From PRS1 sp965250265 (lineage in GTDB: Bacteria > Bacteroidota > Bacteroidia > Flavobacteriales > Flavobacteriaceae), in the NCBI GenBank assembly GCA_965250265.1, contig CBDFNO010000015.1, forward strand, positions 620,001 to 684,000: DNA of 64,000 bases. Direction: 5' to 3'. The notes beneath the pieces were generated by a model that saw only the letters and a list, made by a program, of their open reading frames with translations, was not told where the DNA came from and searched no databases. Position numbers and translations under genes: made by a program. Shown here piece by piece: positions 7,011 through 14,995 of this stretch (its first letter is position 1; the number at the start of each line of letters is the position of its first letter).

Positions 7011-7668
7011 CTTTAATCTTTTTAATTTGGATACCGTCAGCCTCTAGGTTACTACCCAATACGCCCCAATACAATCCATCATTATTTCTACTCATTTCTT
7101 TACAGATATAGAATATTGCTGCTAGTTCATAATCATAACGCTGTACATCAATAATACCTATCGGTTCTAATTCCTCTATAAGTTCTCTAACCTCATAGAG
7201 CTTTAGGTCTGACTTTAAAACAAAGTGGTTATGATTGCCTTTACTTACTGAATATGTTTCGGTGGTATAGAACATACGAGTGTCACTAGAGCTTCTGGAT
7301 TCAAATTCACAGTACAGCTCATTCATAAGACTAATACACTCCATTTTAGATGTGGGTTCTTCATAGGTAACCGTAATAAAGTAATCCCAGTTTAAAAATG
7401 ATAGATGCTGTTCTAGTGTATCATTTCTATGCATACACTCTATGGTATTAGATAAGCTTCGGTTTCTTTGTATTAAGTCAAACAGTTCTGGGCTGGTGAA
7501 CTGTTCCATCATCTTAAAATTATACTTATATGGTTTTGATTTCATTTTAAACCAATCTAACTCTGGATTCTCATCTAGAAGTTTATCTCTTCTTCTTTCT
7601 AATGTTCTGGATGATATATTACATATCTCACTTATTTGTTTTGTAGTGTACCAATTTTTTAATTTCAT
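6994..7668 (-). CDS. Probable HUH rolling-circle replication protein with N-terminal HTH
   Basis: The protein is 224 residues from the ATG at 7668; an upstream TTG at 7710 is rejected. Residues 5-50 look like a helix-turn-helix (WYTTKQISEICNISSRTLER). Three motifs follow in the order and spacing of rolling-circle replication initiators: FITVTY (about 97-102), HNH within GNHNHFVL (146-148) and Y187-x-x-K190 in FYICKEM. In known families the histidines bind a divalent metal and the tyrosine attacks one DNA strand. The middle residue of the HxH is polar (Asn), which is unusual. Upstream lies a set of CATTTGTC repeats that could be its binding sites. The element might be a small integrated phage-like or plasmid-like replicon. 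Confidence 0.65.
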   Translation of the reverse strand: MKLKNWYTTKQISEICNISSRTLERRRDKLLDENPELDWFKMKSKPYKYNFKMMEQFTSPELFDLIQRNRSLSNTIECMHRNDTLEQHLSFLNWDYFITVTYEEPTSKMECISLMNELYCEFESRSSSDTRMFYTTETYSVSKGNHNHFVLKSDLKLYEVRELIEELEPIGIIDVQRYDYELAAIFYICKEMSRNNDGLYWGVLGSNLEADGIQIKKIKDASYI

Positions 7669-7739
7669 AATCTTTAATTTTTTACTATAGGACGCAAAGA
7701 CCCAATACAAGGGTTCTTGTAGCTATTTATTTAATCATA

Positions 7740-7922
7740 CGTCATTTGTCCAGAAAGTCAAGAGTTTAGCTAAAAATTTCAAAAATATTTCTTGTGGACA
7801 TTTGTCGTAATGCTTATTTGTGGGTTTTCACAGCTCCCAATTATAAATATGTCTGTTTGCCCAAAAAAACGTCATATGTCAGGTGCTATATAAGTGGGAA
7901 GATACCGCTAGGACATTTGTAG
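7740..7922. repeat. Four CATTTGTC-type direct repeats upstream of the Rep-like gene
   Basis: The core occurs at 7743-7750 (CATTTGTC), 7799-7806 (CATTTGTC), 7873-7880 (CATATGTC) and 7914-7921 (CATTTGTA), each inside a longer partly palindromic context such as GGACATTTGTCG. All are in the non-coding stretch between the Rep-like gene and the truncated gene. They may be iterons, an origin or operators for the HTH domain. The last copy lies at the edge of the truncated gene. Confidence 0.55.
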
Positions 7923-9345
7923 CAATTTTATCATTTTAAGAAGAATAAAAGCCTCTAAAATTAAAGTTAATGGAGAGTATAATACATTTCAAATTGTTTC
8001 TTCAAATGTTGAGAATTTAAATATTGGAGACATAAATTCAAAATCTTCAAACAAAGAATCAAAAATTGAGTTTCTTGTTGAAAATGAAATTAAGCAATTA
8101 AAAATAGAGCCTTTATCTACCTTTTCCCATATTTCATTCAAAGGAAGCAAATATAAAGACATCCCTTTTGAGGGAACTTTCAATAACAGAATATCATTTG
8201 AAGGTAACATTAAGGTTAAAAGTGTTTATTTTGAATCCTCAAACTTCGACAAAAGAATCGATTTCCAAGAAGGCGACTACAAATACATAAATTTTTATAG
8301 AAGCAACTTTAACGGATTAATTTATGTTAGTGATTTTAATGCAATAGAGGTAGCTACTAGAGATTTGAAAATATATACCCTTTGGATGCACTCTTGCAAT
8401 TTTGCCAAAGATGTAAGTGTCCAGACTTCAAATATAGAACACATAACACTTTCAAATAATAATTTTAATCAACTATTTAATTTCAATCAGTGCTCGGATG
8501 AAATAGACCTAGAAACAGAGCTTGTTATGATTAGTATAGGAGGAACTAACAGAGGTAATGTAGTTATAGAAAGAGCTTACTTTGATATTAATATCATGGG
8601 AGTGAATTTTGGTGATATTTTTTTAAAAAATTCAATCATATACACCTTTTACCTCACAGAATTGGAGAACAAAGGGTCTATTACGTTAACTAATATAAAA
8701 TCTGGAAGTTTCTTTACAATACAAGATTCAACAGTTGGAAACCTTAATTTTACAAATACAGATATAAATAATTTTAATGAAATTGTTATAACTAATAGTA
8801 ATATTGAAAAAGTAAATTTTAAAAAATATCCTAAAAAGGTACTTTCTTATAGCACAGACCCTCAAGTTGGATATGGTATAAAAGAAAAGTCCAAAAGGAC
8901 AGCTAATCTAAAAGATATATATAATCAGTTAAAACAAATTGCTAAAAGAACTGGAGAAGTAGACATTTCTAACAAGTATCAGTCTTTAGAACACAAACAA
9001 TTATTATTGAGTAAAAGATTTGGATTTGACTCAATATTGTTGTCACTAAATTTAATTTCTAATAATAATGGGCGTAGTTGGTTTATTGGTGTGTTGTTTA
9101 CGGTATTTATAGCATTTCTTTTTTTCTTATTATATTTAAAAATTCTTGATATAAGTTTTAGTTACACAGAATCATTTAAAGATTATGTTCTATTTATTAG
9201 CTCATTCCCTAAACTTCAATTAGAAAAATACTCTGAGTTAAACTCAAAATGGTCAGTTAGTTTGGTTATTTGGCTTTCAAGAATTTTTATTAGTTATGGA
9301 ATATATCAAACTATTGCTGCTTTTAGAAAGTATGGGAAGGCTTAA
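7912..9345 (+). pseudogene. Beta-helix membrane protein lacking its 5' end
   Basis: One frame is open from 7912 to the stop at 9345 (477 codons) but has no ATG or GTG. Its first possible start is a TTG at 8365, in the middle of continuous repeat-like coding. The product is a long right-handed beta-helix or pentapeptide-like repeat domain (for example FYRSNFNGLIYVSDFN, ITLSNNNFNQLFNF) and a helical linker (LKDIYNQLKQIAKRTGEVDI). Two membrane helices follow near the C-terminus (FIGVLFTVFIAFLFFLLYL and SVSLVIWLSRIFISYGIY), with a loop between them and a short basic end. It resembles pentapeptide proteins with a channel-like membrane end. The 5' part is missing exactly where the Rep-element repeats begin, so an insertion or deletion probably removed it. 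Confidence 0.65.
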
Positions 9346-9355
9346 CATAGTATCT

Positions 9356-10027
9356 TTATTTTTTAATTTCTTTGTAAGTACTAAACGCTTGAAGTACAGA
9401 AGATATTCCAAGAGCTCCAGTTAACATAGAACAAGAAAAGGGAATCAAAGAAAGTTCAGCGTCAAAATCTATAACTCTCCATATTGAAAAATAAATAAAA
9501 AATATTGGAATAACCATTACAGCCACAAACATAACAAATGAAGGGAACTTGAATAACCCAAAGATTCTTTTATTATTAAGTTGATAGTTTGACACATGAA
9601 GCATCAATGTAAAAGGTCTTATAATATTCTTTGTGTCTGTTAATAACCCTAACCTATATAGGTCTATAGCTAAATCATCAAAGATTTGTGTTAGATTTAT
9701 ATTATTATTCCATAGAGCCATATTTTGCAAAAAGACAAAAGCGAAAAAAACTGGAATTAAGTTTAACAGTAAAATGTTATCATTAATAGTAACAAAGAAT
9801 ATTTGAATATCTTTAATTGATTCTTCTTCTCTTAAAATCAAGATATATAACAAGATGCTTAATAACATCCAAAAGGAGTTTCTAGCTATCTTTTTATTGT
9901 TTGCTCTTAAATTTTCAGTTACCAAATCAAGATAGTTTAATTTAGCAGATTCGCTTTCAATAGTTTGGTCTTCATTTATCCCTTTCATAACATCTATATC
10001 TCCTATTATGTCTTTGATTTTATTCAT
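9356..10027 (-). CDS. Four-helix membrane protein paired with the GHKL/nuclease gene
   Basis: This 223-residue protein has a soluble acidic N-terminus (about 45 residues) and four hydrophobic segments, near residues 50-66 (FWMLLSILLYILIL), 80-103, 158-180 (FPSFVMFVAVMVIPIFFIYF) and 190-212. A helical amphipathic loop lies between the second and third. No known family is recognised. Its ATG is 6 bases after the stop of the nuclease frame, so the genes form an operon, and it converges with the beta-helix gene 10 bases away. Pairing of a nucleotide-binding sensor with a membrane protein is a common layout in phage-defence effectors. That role is inferred, not shown. Confidence 0.65.
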   Translation of the reverse strand: MNKIKDIIGDIDVMKGINEDQTIESESAKLNYLDLVTENLRANNKKIARNSFWMLLSILLYILILREEESIKDIQIFFVTINDNILLLNLIPVFFAFVFLQNMALWNNNINLTQIFDDLAIDLYRLGLLTDTKNIIRPFTLMLHVSNYQLNNKRIFGLFKFPSFVMFVAVMVIPIFFIYFSIWRVIDFDAELSLIPFSCSMLTGALGISSVLQAFSTYKEIKK

Positions 10028-10033
10028 GAATTT

Positions 10034-10981
10034 TTAAAGACTATCAATTCCTAAAGCTTTGAAAAAAGCTTCGTGCCTCTTTTCTGCAAAATCTACAATA
10101 TTACTATAATCAATAACCTCATAGTATAAATTTAGCTTATCATTTATTTTATATAATGTCCTGTGTGGAGTCTCGTTAAATCCATTGAAGTCTATATTAA
10201 ATTGTTTTAAATCCTTATGAAGATCACAGACAATGTACCCAAACTTTGGAGTGTTATTTTCTATATTAATATACCTTCCTTTATGGTTTTTGGCTTTACT
10301 TCCCAAAAGCTTCACAAAATACCCTTCAAGCTGAGAGTCCAGTTTTTTATCTTCACTTGTATTCATATCTCTCCCTGGTCTTTTGAATTCAAAAAGAACC
10401 ATCGAGTTAATCTTATCTGGATTATCAGCGTAAGCCCAAGGCACGTCATAAACAAACAAATCAGGCTCTTTTTGACTGTCAGATTTCAACTTTGTATTAG
10501 ACCTTAACTGTTTATCTGAAGCAGCAAATGAATGGAATGCTAGACGTTCATCTAACAGCCATAAATTGTGATAATCATCTGGAACATTGTTTGTGTCAGC
10601 TCCCATTGTAAAGATGATATTATGCAAGTCTTCTTCTAACATAAAATTCTCATTATTCCTCCATTCTAAATACTTTTTAAATAATTGCATTACAGATTTA
10701 CGCCTAACCATTAAATCTGCAAGCTTATCTTTAGAAAAAGACGCTTCTTCTCTAAGTACTTCATGTACTATCTTTCCAAATTCATCTTTATCATACTTTT
10801 TCTTTTTGAATATCTTCTGAAATGCCTTCTCTCTTTTTTGTTCAAGTCTAAAGGATTTTTCATGGAGCTTTGCTTCTATAACTTCGTTACTTGCATTAAT
10901 AGGAATATCAGCAAATGCATCATCAATGGAAAGTAAATGTCTATATCGTAAACGAGGTTTTTTAGCGTCTAAAATATAATC
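10034..10981 (-). CDS. PD-(D/E)XK nuclease region, C-terminal half of a split GHKL-nuclease protein
   Basis: The frame is open from 10981 to the stop at 10034 but has no ATG, GTG or TTG before 10711, although residues encoded upstream of 10711 look like genuine protein (RHLLSIDDAFADIP, LREEASFSKDKLADLMVRRK). The C-terminal part carries a PD-(D/E)XK-type pattern: EPDLFVYD, then VLFEFKRPGRD and a helix DSQLEGYFVKLL. The frame is minus one relative to the preceding ATPase, and one extra T in the run at 10971-10974 would fuse the two into a continuous protein of 683 residues. It is therefore best read as the C-terminal half of that protein, split by mutation, sequencing error or programmed frameshifting. 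Confidence 0.75.
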   Translation of the reverse strand, partial: DYILDAKKPRLRYRHLLSIDDAFADIPINASNEVIEAKLHEKSFRLEQKREKAFQKIFKKKKYDKDEFGKIVHEVLREEASFSKDKLADLMVRRKSVMQLFKKYLEWRNNENFMLEEDLHNIIFTMGADTNNVPDDYHNLWLLDERLAFHSFAASDKQLRSNTKLKSDSQKEPDLFVYDVPWAYADNPDKINSMVLFEFKRPGRDMNTSEDKKLDSQLEGYFVKLLGSKAKNHKGRYINIENNTPKFGYIVCDLHKDLKQFNIDFNGFNETPHRTLYKINDKLNLYYEVIDYSNIVDFAEKRHEAFFKALGIDSL

Positions 10982-12084
10982 CTATCATTTCTTTCATTTT
11001 CAGCTCCTTGTATAAAGTCAGAATAATTTTCTCTTACATTATCTGCTACATTATTATATAATTCCTGCAACGAAACCCCATCATATTCCTTTTTCTTATC
11101 AGAACTATCTGGAAGCATCAATTTGTTCCTTTGCGGATGCACTTTGTCGTCTAAAAAGTCACTAGTTATATATAAAGAAAGATGGTATTTGAATTCATCA
11201 TTATCATGAAGCTCCTTAAATGTTGGAATATATTTAGTCAATGTTTCTTTATCTCCTACCTGTCTGTTATTAGCGCATAGATGTATAGAGTGTGCATGAA
11301 CACCATTATAGTTTTTTATATAGTTTATAGTAAAAGGTTCTTTTACGTTAGGTATAAGAATATCCTTTTCCGTTTTTTCTATTTTAATTACACTCTTATA
11401 AATATCGTTTAATACAATAGCATCGTTAATATCTTCTTCTTCTTCTAGTAAATATATTGTTGGTGCAGTCCCGTTAATAAAATACAATAAGAAATGTTGA
11501 ATAATTCCTTCTGCTATATCTTTTTTAACTATTTTTCTCTCTACAATGTATTTCGAGTATTCTTTTTTATAGTTATTTAGCTTTATAACCGTCTTTAACA
11601 ACTTTTGACTAGCTCCTTCACTGTCAGAAAAGCGTTGAAGTCCATTAACACTATCAAATCGCAATATTCTTCTTTCTAAATTTGATTCACTATAATAGTA
11701 ACTATCAATATCCATGCTACCAAAACAAGCCAGCACAGTATATCTTCCCATTCCTTTACCGCCTTTTTTAGAATTAAAATTTGTAAATGGTATGCTGAAT
11801 GCTTTTAATCTTTTATCTGTAAATCCAACACCATTATCCTCAACAGTATATCCTTCAATAGGATTATACACGTCAGTACCCTCCTCCAGATTTAGAACCT
11901 GTTGTTTTGTCCTATGTATTTTTATAAATATTTTACCGTCGTTAGTTTTTCTGTCCTCTATACTTTGTATGGAGTTAATAACGATTTCATATAAAGGGAG
12001 CAAATATTCATCAGGACTTATATCTATACTTTTAATTAATCCTTTATAATTAAGGATTTGCTCAATAATTTCGACTTTTGACAT
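10969..12084 (-). CDS. GHKL-type ATPase, N-terminal half of a split ATPase-nuclease protein
   Basis: This 371-residue frame has Hsp90/MutL-type nucleotide-binding motifs: an N-box helix with E33 and N37 (LYEIVINSIQSIED), DNGVGF (83-88) and a glycine-rich lid KKGGKGMGRYT (106-116). A domain of about 230 residues follows, with DDKVHPQRNKLMLP near residue 320. The frame ends in RIIF-stop, and the next frame continues directly with LDAKKPRLRYRHLL if one base is added. The natural product therefore probably joins the ATPase to the nuclease region. Family ATPases of this kind act as conformational switches. With a nuclease and a membrane protein, a defence function is plausible. The gene starts 306 bases from the tRNA-Asn gene at the end of the accessory island. 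Confidence 0.8.
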   Translation of the reverse strand: MSKVEIIEQILNYKGLIKSIDISPDEYLLPLYEIVINSIQSIEDRKTNDGKIFIKIHRTKQQVLNLEEGTDVYNPIEGYTVEDNGVGFTDKRLKAFSIPFTNFNSKKGGKGMGRYTVLACFGSMDIDSYYYSESNLERRILRFDSVNGLQRFSDSEGASQKLLKTVIKLNNYKKEYSKYIVERKIVKKDIAEGIIQHFLLYFINGTAPTIYLLEEEEDINDAIVLNDIYKSVIKIEKTEKDILIPNVKEPFTINYIKNYNGVHAHSIHLCANNRQVGDKETLTKYIPTFKELHDNDEFKYHLSLYITSDFLDDKVHPQRNKLMLPDSSDKKKEYDGVSLQELYNNVADNVRENYSDFIQGAENERNDRIIF

Positions 12085-12350
12085 TAACTTAATAGTTTAA
12101 TTAATTGGGTTTGTCAAGTTACAAAAAACAATATCTTCTAGTAATATTTTATCATAAATAAAAATACTGCACACCTTCATGGAGACCTTCCTTCGCACAT
12201 TACCAATTTCTTGGTAAAACATCGCACACTTTATATATAATAACTGGAATATTAATAAAAACAGGAGCTTGTAAAGAAAATAATATTTTACTCCTGTTTT
12301 ACTTCTTTTTACCTTTAGACTTGACCCATACCCTGACCTTGAAAAACAAA
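12085..12350. other. Non-coding junction between the island and the tRNA-Asn gene
   Basis: No gene is seen. TTACCAA/TTGGTAA (12200-12217) forms a perfect 7-bp hairpin flanked by TTCGCACAT and ATCGCACAC. AAAACAGGAG (12258-12267) pairs perfectly with 12291-12300. I could not find a copy of the tRNA 3' end elsewhere in the window that would mark the far end of an integrated element. Confidence 0.5.
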
Positions 12351-12378
12351 AAAGACTTTACATTTCTGTAAAGTCTTT
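12351..12378 (-). terminator. Terminator after tRNA-Asn
   Basis: AAAGACTTTAC (12351-12361), a 6-base loop and a perfect 11-base complement (12368-12378). On the minus strand it follows the tRNA by 11 bases and runs into a T-rich stretch. Confidence 0.85.
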
Positions 12379-12389
12379 CTCTCACTAGG

Positions 12390-12463
12390 CTCCTCCTCTA
12401 AGACTCGAACTTAGGACCCTCTGATTAACAGTCAGATGCTCTAACCAACTGAGCTAAGGAGGA
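12390..12463 (-). tRNA. tRNA-Asn (anticodon GTT)
   Basis: On the minus strand the acceptor arms TCCTCCT (12463-12457) and AGGAGGA (12397-12391) pair. The D arm has AGCTCAGTTGGTTAGAGC, the anticodon loop reads CTGTTAA with GTT, and the T arm contains GTTCGAGTC. G at 12390 is the discriminator and CCA is not encoded. The 3' end faces the accessory island, which makes the gene a likely integration hotspot. Confidence 0.95.
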
Positions 12464-12534
12464 ATGTTTTTTCGCTTTAGCGAGCGCAAATATAATTTAT
12501 TTTTAAATGACTACAACTATATTGATTAAAAAAA

Positions 12535-13881
12535 TTAATCGAAAATAGCTTTATAAATATCGTTACCATTAGCTAAAAGTACTAAAGCAATTAAAATAAA
12601 GAAACCAGCCATTTGTGCATATTCCATAAATTTATCACTTGGTTTTTTTCCTGAAGCCATTTCGTATAATAAAAACATAACATGGCCTCCATCTAAAGCA
12701 GGTATTGGTAATAAATTTAAAACACCTAGCATAATAGATAAAAATGCTGTGATATACCAAAAGAATTGCCAACTCCATGTTGCAGGAAAAATATTATAGA
12801 TGGCGTAAAACCCTCCAACACCTTTATAAGCTCCGGTACTAGGAGTGAAAATAGCTTTTATTTGTGTTAAGTATGAACTTACTTTGTCCTTAGATTTAAC
12901 TAAACCTACAGGAAACGATTCCAAAAAACCGTATTCTTTTACTTCGTAATCGTAATATCCTAATGCTTCTAAAGTTTCAGTTGTCATTCTAGAAGCATAT
13001 ACCATTCCTAATTTACCTTCATCACTTATTATTAAAGGGAGTTCCAATTCGCTTCCATCTCTCAATATTTTTGCGTTTACAGTTTCCCCTTTAAATTGGT
13101 TTAAAGCCTCTTTAACTTGGTCTGCATATTTTGTTTTCGTATCGTTAAGACCAATAATAACATCTCCCTTAATAATTGTGCTGCCTTTATTAAATGAAGT
13201 GTCCGGGACTTTTACAATAACAAATGGTTCTCTTAAATTAATAAATGATTTCTCTTTAGAATCTATTAACTGTGCTAAAAAATCTTCAGGTAAAGTCACT
13301 GTAGATTGCTCTCCGTTTCTTTCAATAGTAATGTCTGTTCCAAAAAGAACTTTTTCAGAAATTTCAGAAAATGTTTTAATGGTAGTTCCATCAACTGCAA
13401 TAATTTTGTCTCCAGTTATCAGACCAGCTTTTTTAGCAACTGAGCTTTCAATTAAAAGACCATCTTTTATATTCTCATTAGGGAGTATTATATCTCCAAA
13501 ATAATAAGTCATTCCTATATAAATAAATATGGCCAATAAAAAATTAACGGTAACACCACCAAGCATAATAATCAAGCGTTGCCAAGCAGGCTTAGAGCGA
13601 AACTCCCAAGGTTGTGGTGGTTTTGCCATTTGTTCTTTGTCCATACTCTCGTCAATCATTCCGGCAATCTTAACATATCCTCCAAGTGGTAGCCAACCAA
13701 TACCATAAACGGTTTCTCCAACTTTCTTTTTAAAAAGAGAAAATTTTATATCGAAAAATAAGTAGAATTTTTCAACCCGAGTTTTAAATATTTTAGCTGG
13801 AATAAAATGCCCTAATTCATGTAAAACAATTAGAAGGGAAAGGCTCAATAAAAATTGAGATATTTTAATAACAAACTCCAT
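12535..13881 (-). CDS. rseP: Site-2 intramembrane protease RseP (M50)
   Basis: The protein is 448 residues from ATG 13881; a TTG five codons upstream is less likely. The zinc site HELGH is at residues 21-25 in the first membrane helix, followed by the GxLPLGGYVKIAG loop, PDZ-like periplasmic domains (for example GLITGDKIIAVDGTTI) and the second metal-ligand motif NLLPIPALDGGHV in the C-terminal membrane part. RseP enzymes cut membrane-anchored anti-sigma factors and remnant signal peptides. Length and order are normal. It lies next to the tRNA gene and diverges from the SCO gene. Confidence 0.95.
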   Translation of the reverse strand: MEFVIKISQFLLSLSLLIVLHELGHFIPAKIFKTRVEKFYLFFDIKFSLFKKKVGETVYGIGWLPLGGYVKIAGMIDESMDKEQMAKPPQPWEFRSKPAWQRLIIMLGGVTVNFLLAIFIYIGMTYYFGDIILPNENIKDGLLIESSVAKKAGLITGDKIIAVDGTTIKTFSEISEKVLFGTDITIERNGEQSTVTLPEDFLAQLIDSKEKSFINLREPFVIVKVPDTSFNKGSTIIKGDVIIGLNDTKTKYADQVKEALNQFKGETVNAKILRDGSELELPLIISDEGKLGMVYASRMTTETLEALGYYDYEVKEYGFLESFPVGLVKSKDKVSSYLTQIKAIFTPSTGAYKGVGGFYAIYNIFPATWSWQFFWYITAFLSIMLGVLNLLPIPALDGGHVMFLLYEMASGKKPSDKFMEYAQMAGFFILIALVLLANGNDIYKAIFD

Positions 13882-14014
13882 ATAATCCTTAATCAAATTT
13901 TTAAACGCCCAAAAGTAAGGTTTTTAATAACTTAAAAAAAGATAATTGTTTAATGCTTTTACATTTAACATCCTTTTATAACAATGAATTATTCTTTAGG
14001 ATTAAATTTCATTG

Positions 14015-14022
14015 TATTTTTG
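14015..14022 (+). promoter_or_regulatory. TAnnTTTG box upstream of the SCO gene
   Basis: TATTTTTG matches the minus-7 consensus, 27 bases before the ATG at 14050. Confidence 0.5.
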
Positions 14023-14049
14023 CATCACTTTAATACTAATCTACATTAA

Positions 14050-14724
14050 ATGTTATCTTTTTTTAAGAAATATAGGCTGTTTGCAATTGCTTTTACAATT
14101 CTGTCTATTGTTATTATTTCGATTTTTTATTCTATTCTGGAACCTGAAAAAGTACTACCGATATATCAACCTTCACAAGTTAATTTTGAAATGGTAGATA
14201 GCACCATTCAGCATCAAAAAAAATACCATCATATAGCAGATTTTAGTTTAATCAACCAAAATGGAAAAATTATTACACAAGACACCTATAAAGACAAGAT
14301 CTACGTTGCCGATTTCTTTTTTACAACCTGCCAAACTATTTGTCCGATTATGACAAATAATATGCATGAGATTCAAAAAAATATTATTACCGATAATGAC
14401 GTGATGCTTTTATCGCATTCTGTTACTCCCGAAATTGATACTGTTGAACAATTAAAACGTTATGCCAATGAAAAAGGTGTAAATGCTTCTAAATGGAATT
14501 TGGTTACCGGAGATAAAAAACAAATCTATGAATTAGCCAGAAAATCTTACCTCGCTGTAAAAGATAATGGAGATGGTGGTCCTTTTGATATGATACATAC
14601 CGAAAACTTTATGCTTATCGATAAAGCTCGTCAAATACGGGGTTTTTATGACGGTACAGATTCAAAGGACATGGATCGTTTACTTAATGATATAAAAATT
14701 TTAAAAGCGTCCTACAAAGACTAA
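14050..14724 (+). CDS. SCO1/SenC family copper-thioredoxin protein
   Basis: This 224-residue protein has an N-terminal membrane anchor (residues 9-29) and a thioredoxin-fold domain outside the membrane. The copper-binding CxxxC motif is Cys94-Cys98 (TTCQTICPIM), with the conserved distal His in MIHTENFMLID. SCO proteins deliver copper to, or act as thiol reductants for, cytochrome c oxidase assembly. The length is typical. It is followed by the feo genes but has a separate minus-7 box before feoA, so cotranscription is not required. Confidence 0.93.
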   Translation: MLSFFKKYRLFAIAFTILSIVIISIFYSILEPEKVLPIYQPSQVNFEMVDSTIQHQKKYHHIADFSLINQNGKIITQDTYKDKIYVADFFFTTCQTICPIMTNNMHEIQKNIITDNDVMLLSHSVTPEIDTVEQLKRYANEKGVNASKWNLVTGDKKQIYELARKSYLAVKDNGDGGPFDMIHTENFMLIDKARQIRGFYDGTDSKDMDRLLNDIKILKASYKD

Positions 14725-14733
14725 TCTTTTTAT

Positions 14734-14741
14734 TACTTTTG
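14734..14741 (+). promoter_or_regulatory. TAnnTTTG box upstream of feoA
   Basis: TACTTTTG lies 26 bases before the feoA ATG at 14768. Confidence 0.5.
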
Positions 14742-14767
14742 CTTCTTTATAATGAATCTAAATAAGG

Positions 14768-14995
14768 ATGAATTTTACTATTGCTGATTTAAAAAAAGGA
14801 GAACGAGGCATCATTACAGATATCTCATCTGAAGCTATTCCTTTAAAATTATTAGAAATGGGTTGCTTACCAGGAAATACTGTAGAATTGGTACAAGTTG
14901 CGCCTTTTGCAGACCCTATGTACCTCAATATTAATGGAAGCCATCTTGCAATTAGAAAGGAAACTGCAGCATTAATTTTAATTGACAAGAATTAA
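14768..14995 (+). CDS. feoA: Ferrous iron transport accessory protein FeoA
   Basis: This 75-residue protein is a single SH3-like FeoA domain with the usual elements: FTIADLKKGERGIITDI, LLEMGCLPGNTVELV and YLNINGSHLAIRKETAALI. FeoA acts in the cytoplasm with FeoB in Fe(II) import. The stop codon is directly followed by the feoB ATG, so the two are cotranslated. The start has AAGG just upstream of the ATG. Confidence 0.95.
   Translation: MNFTIADLKKGERGIITDISSEAIPLKLLEMGCLPGNTVELVQVAPFADPMYLNINGSHLAIRKETAALILIDKN

Noticed and set aside
12178..12240. attL/attR copy of the tRNA 3' end
   Set aside because: The TCGCACA repeats there do not match the tRNA sequence, so they are not evidence for an integrated element end.
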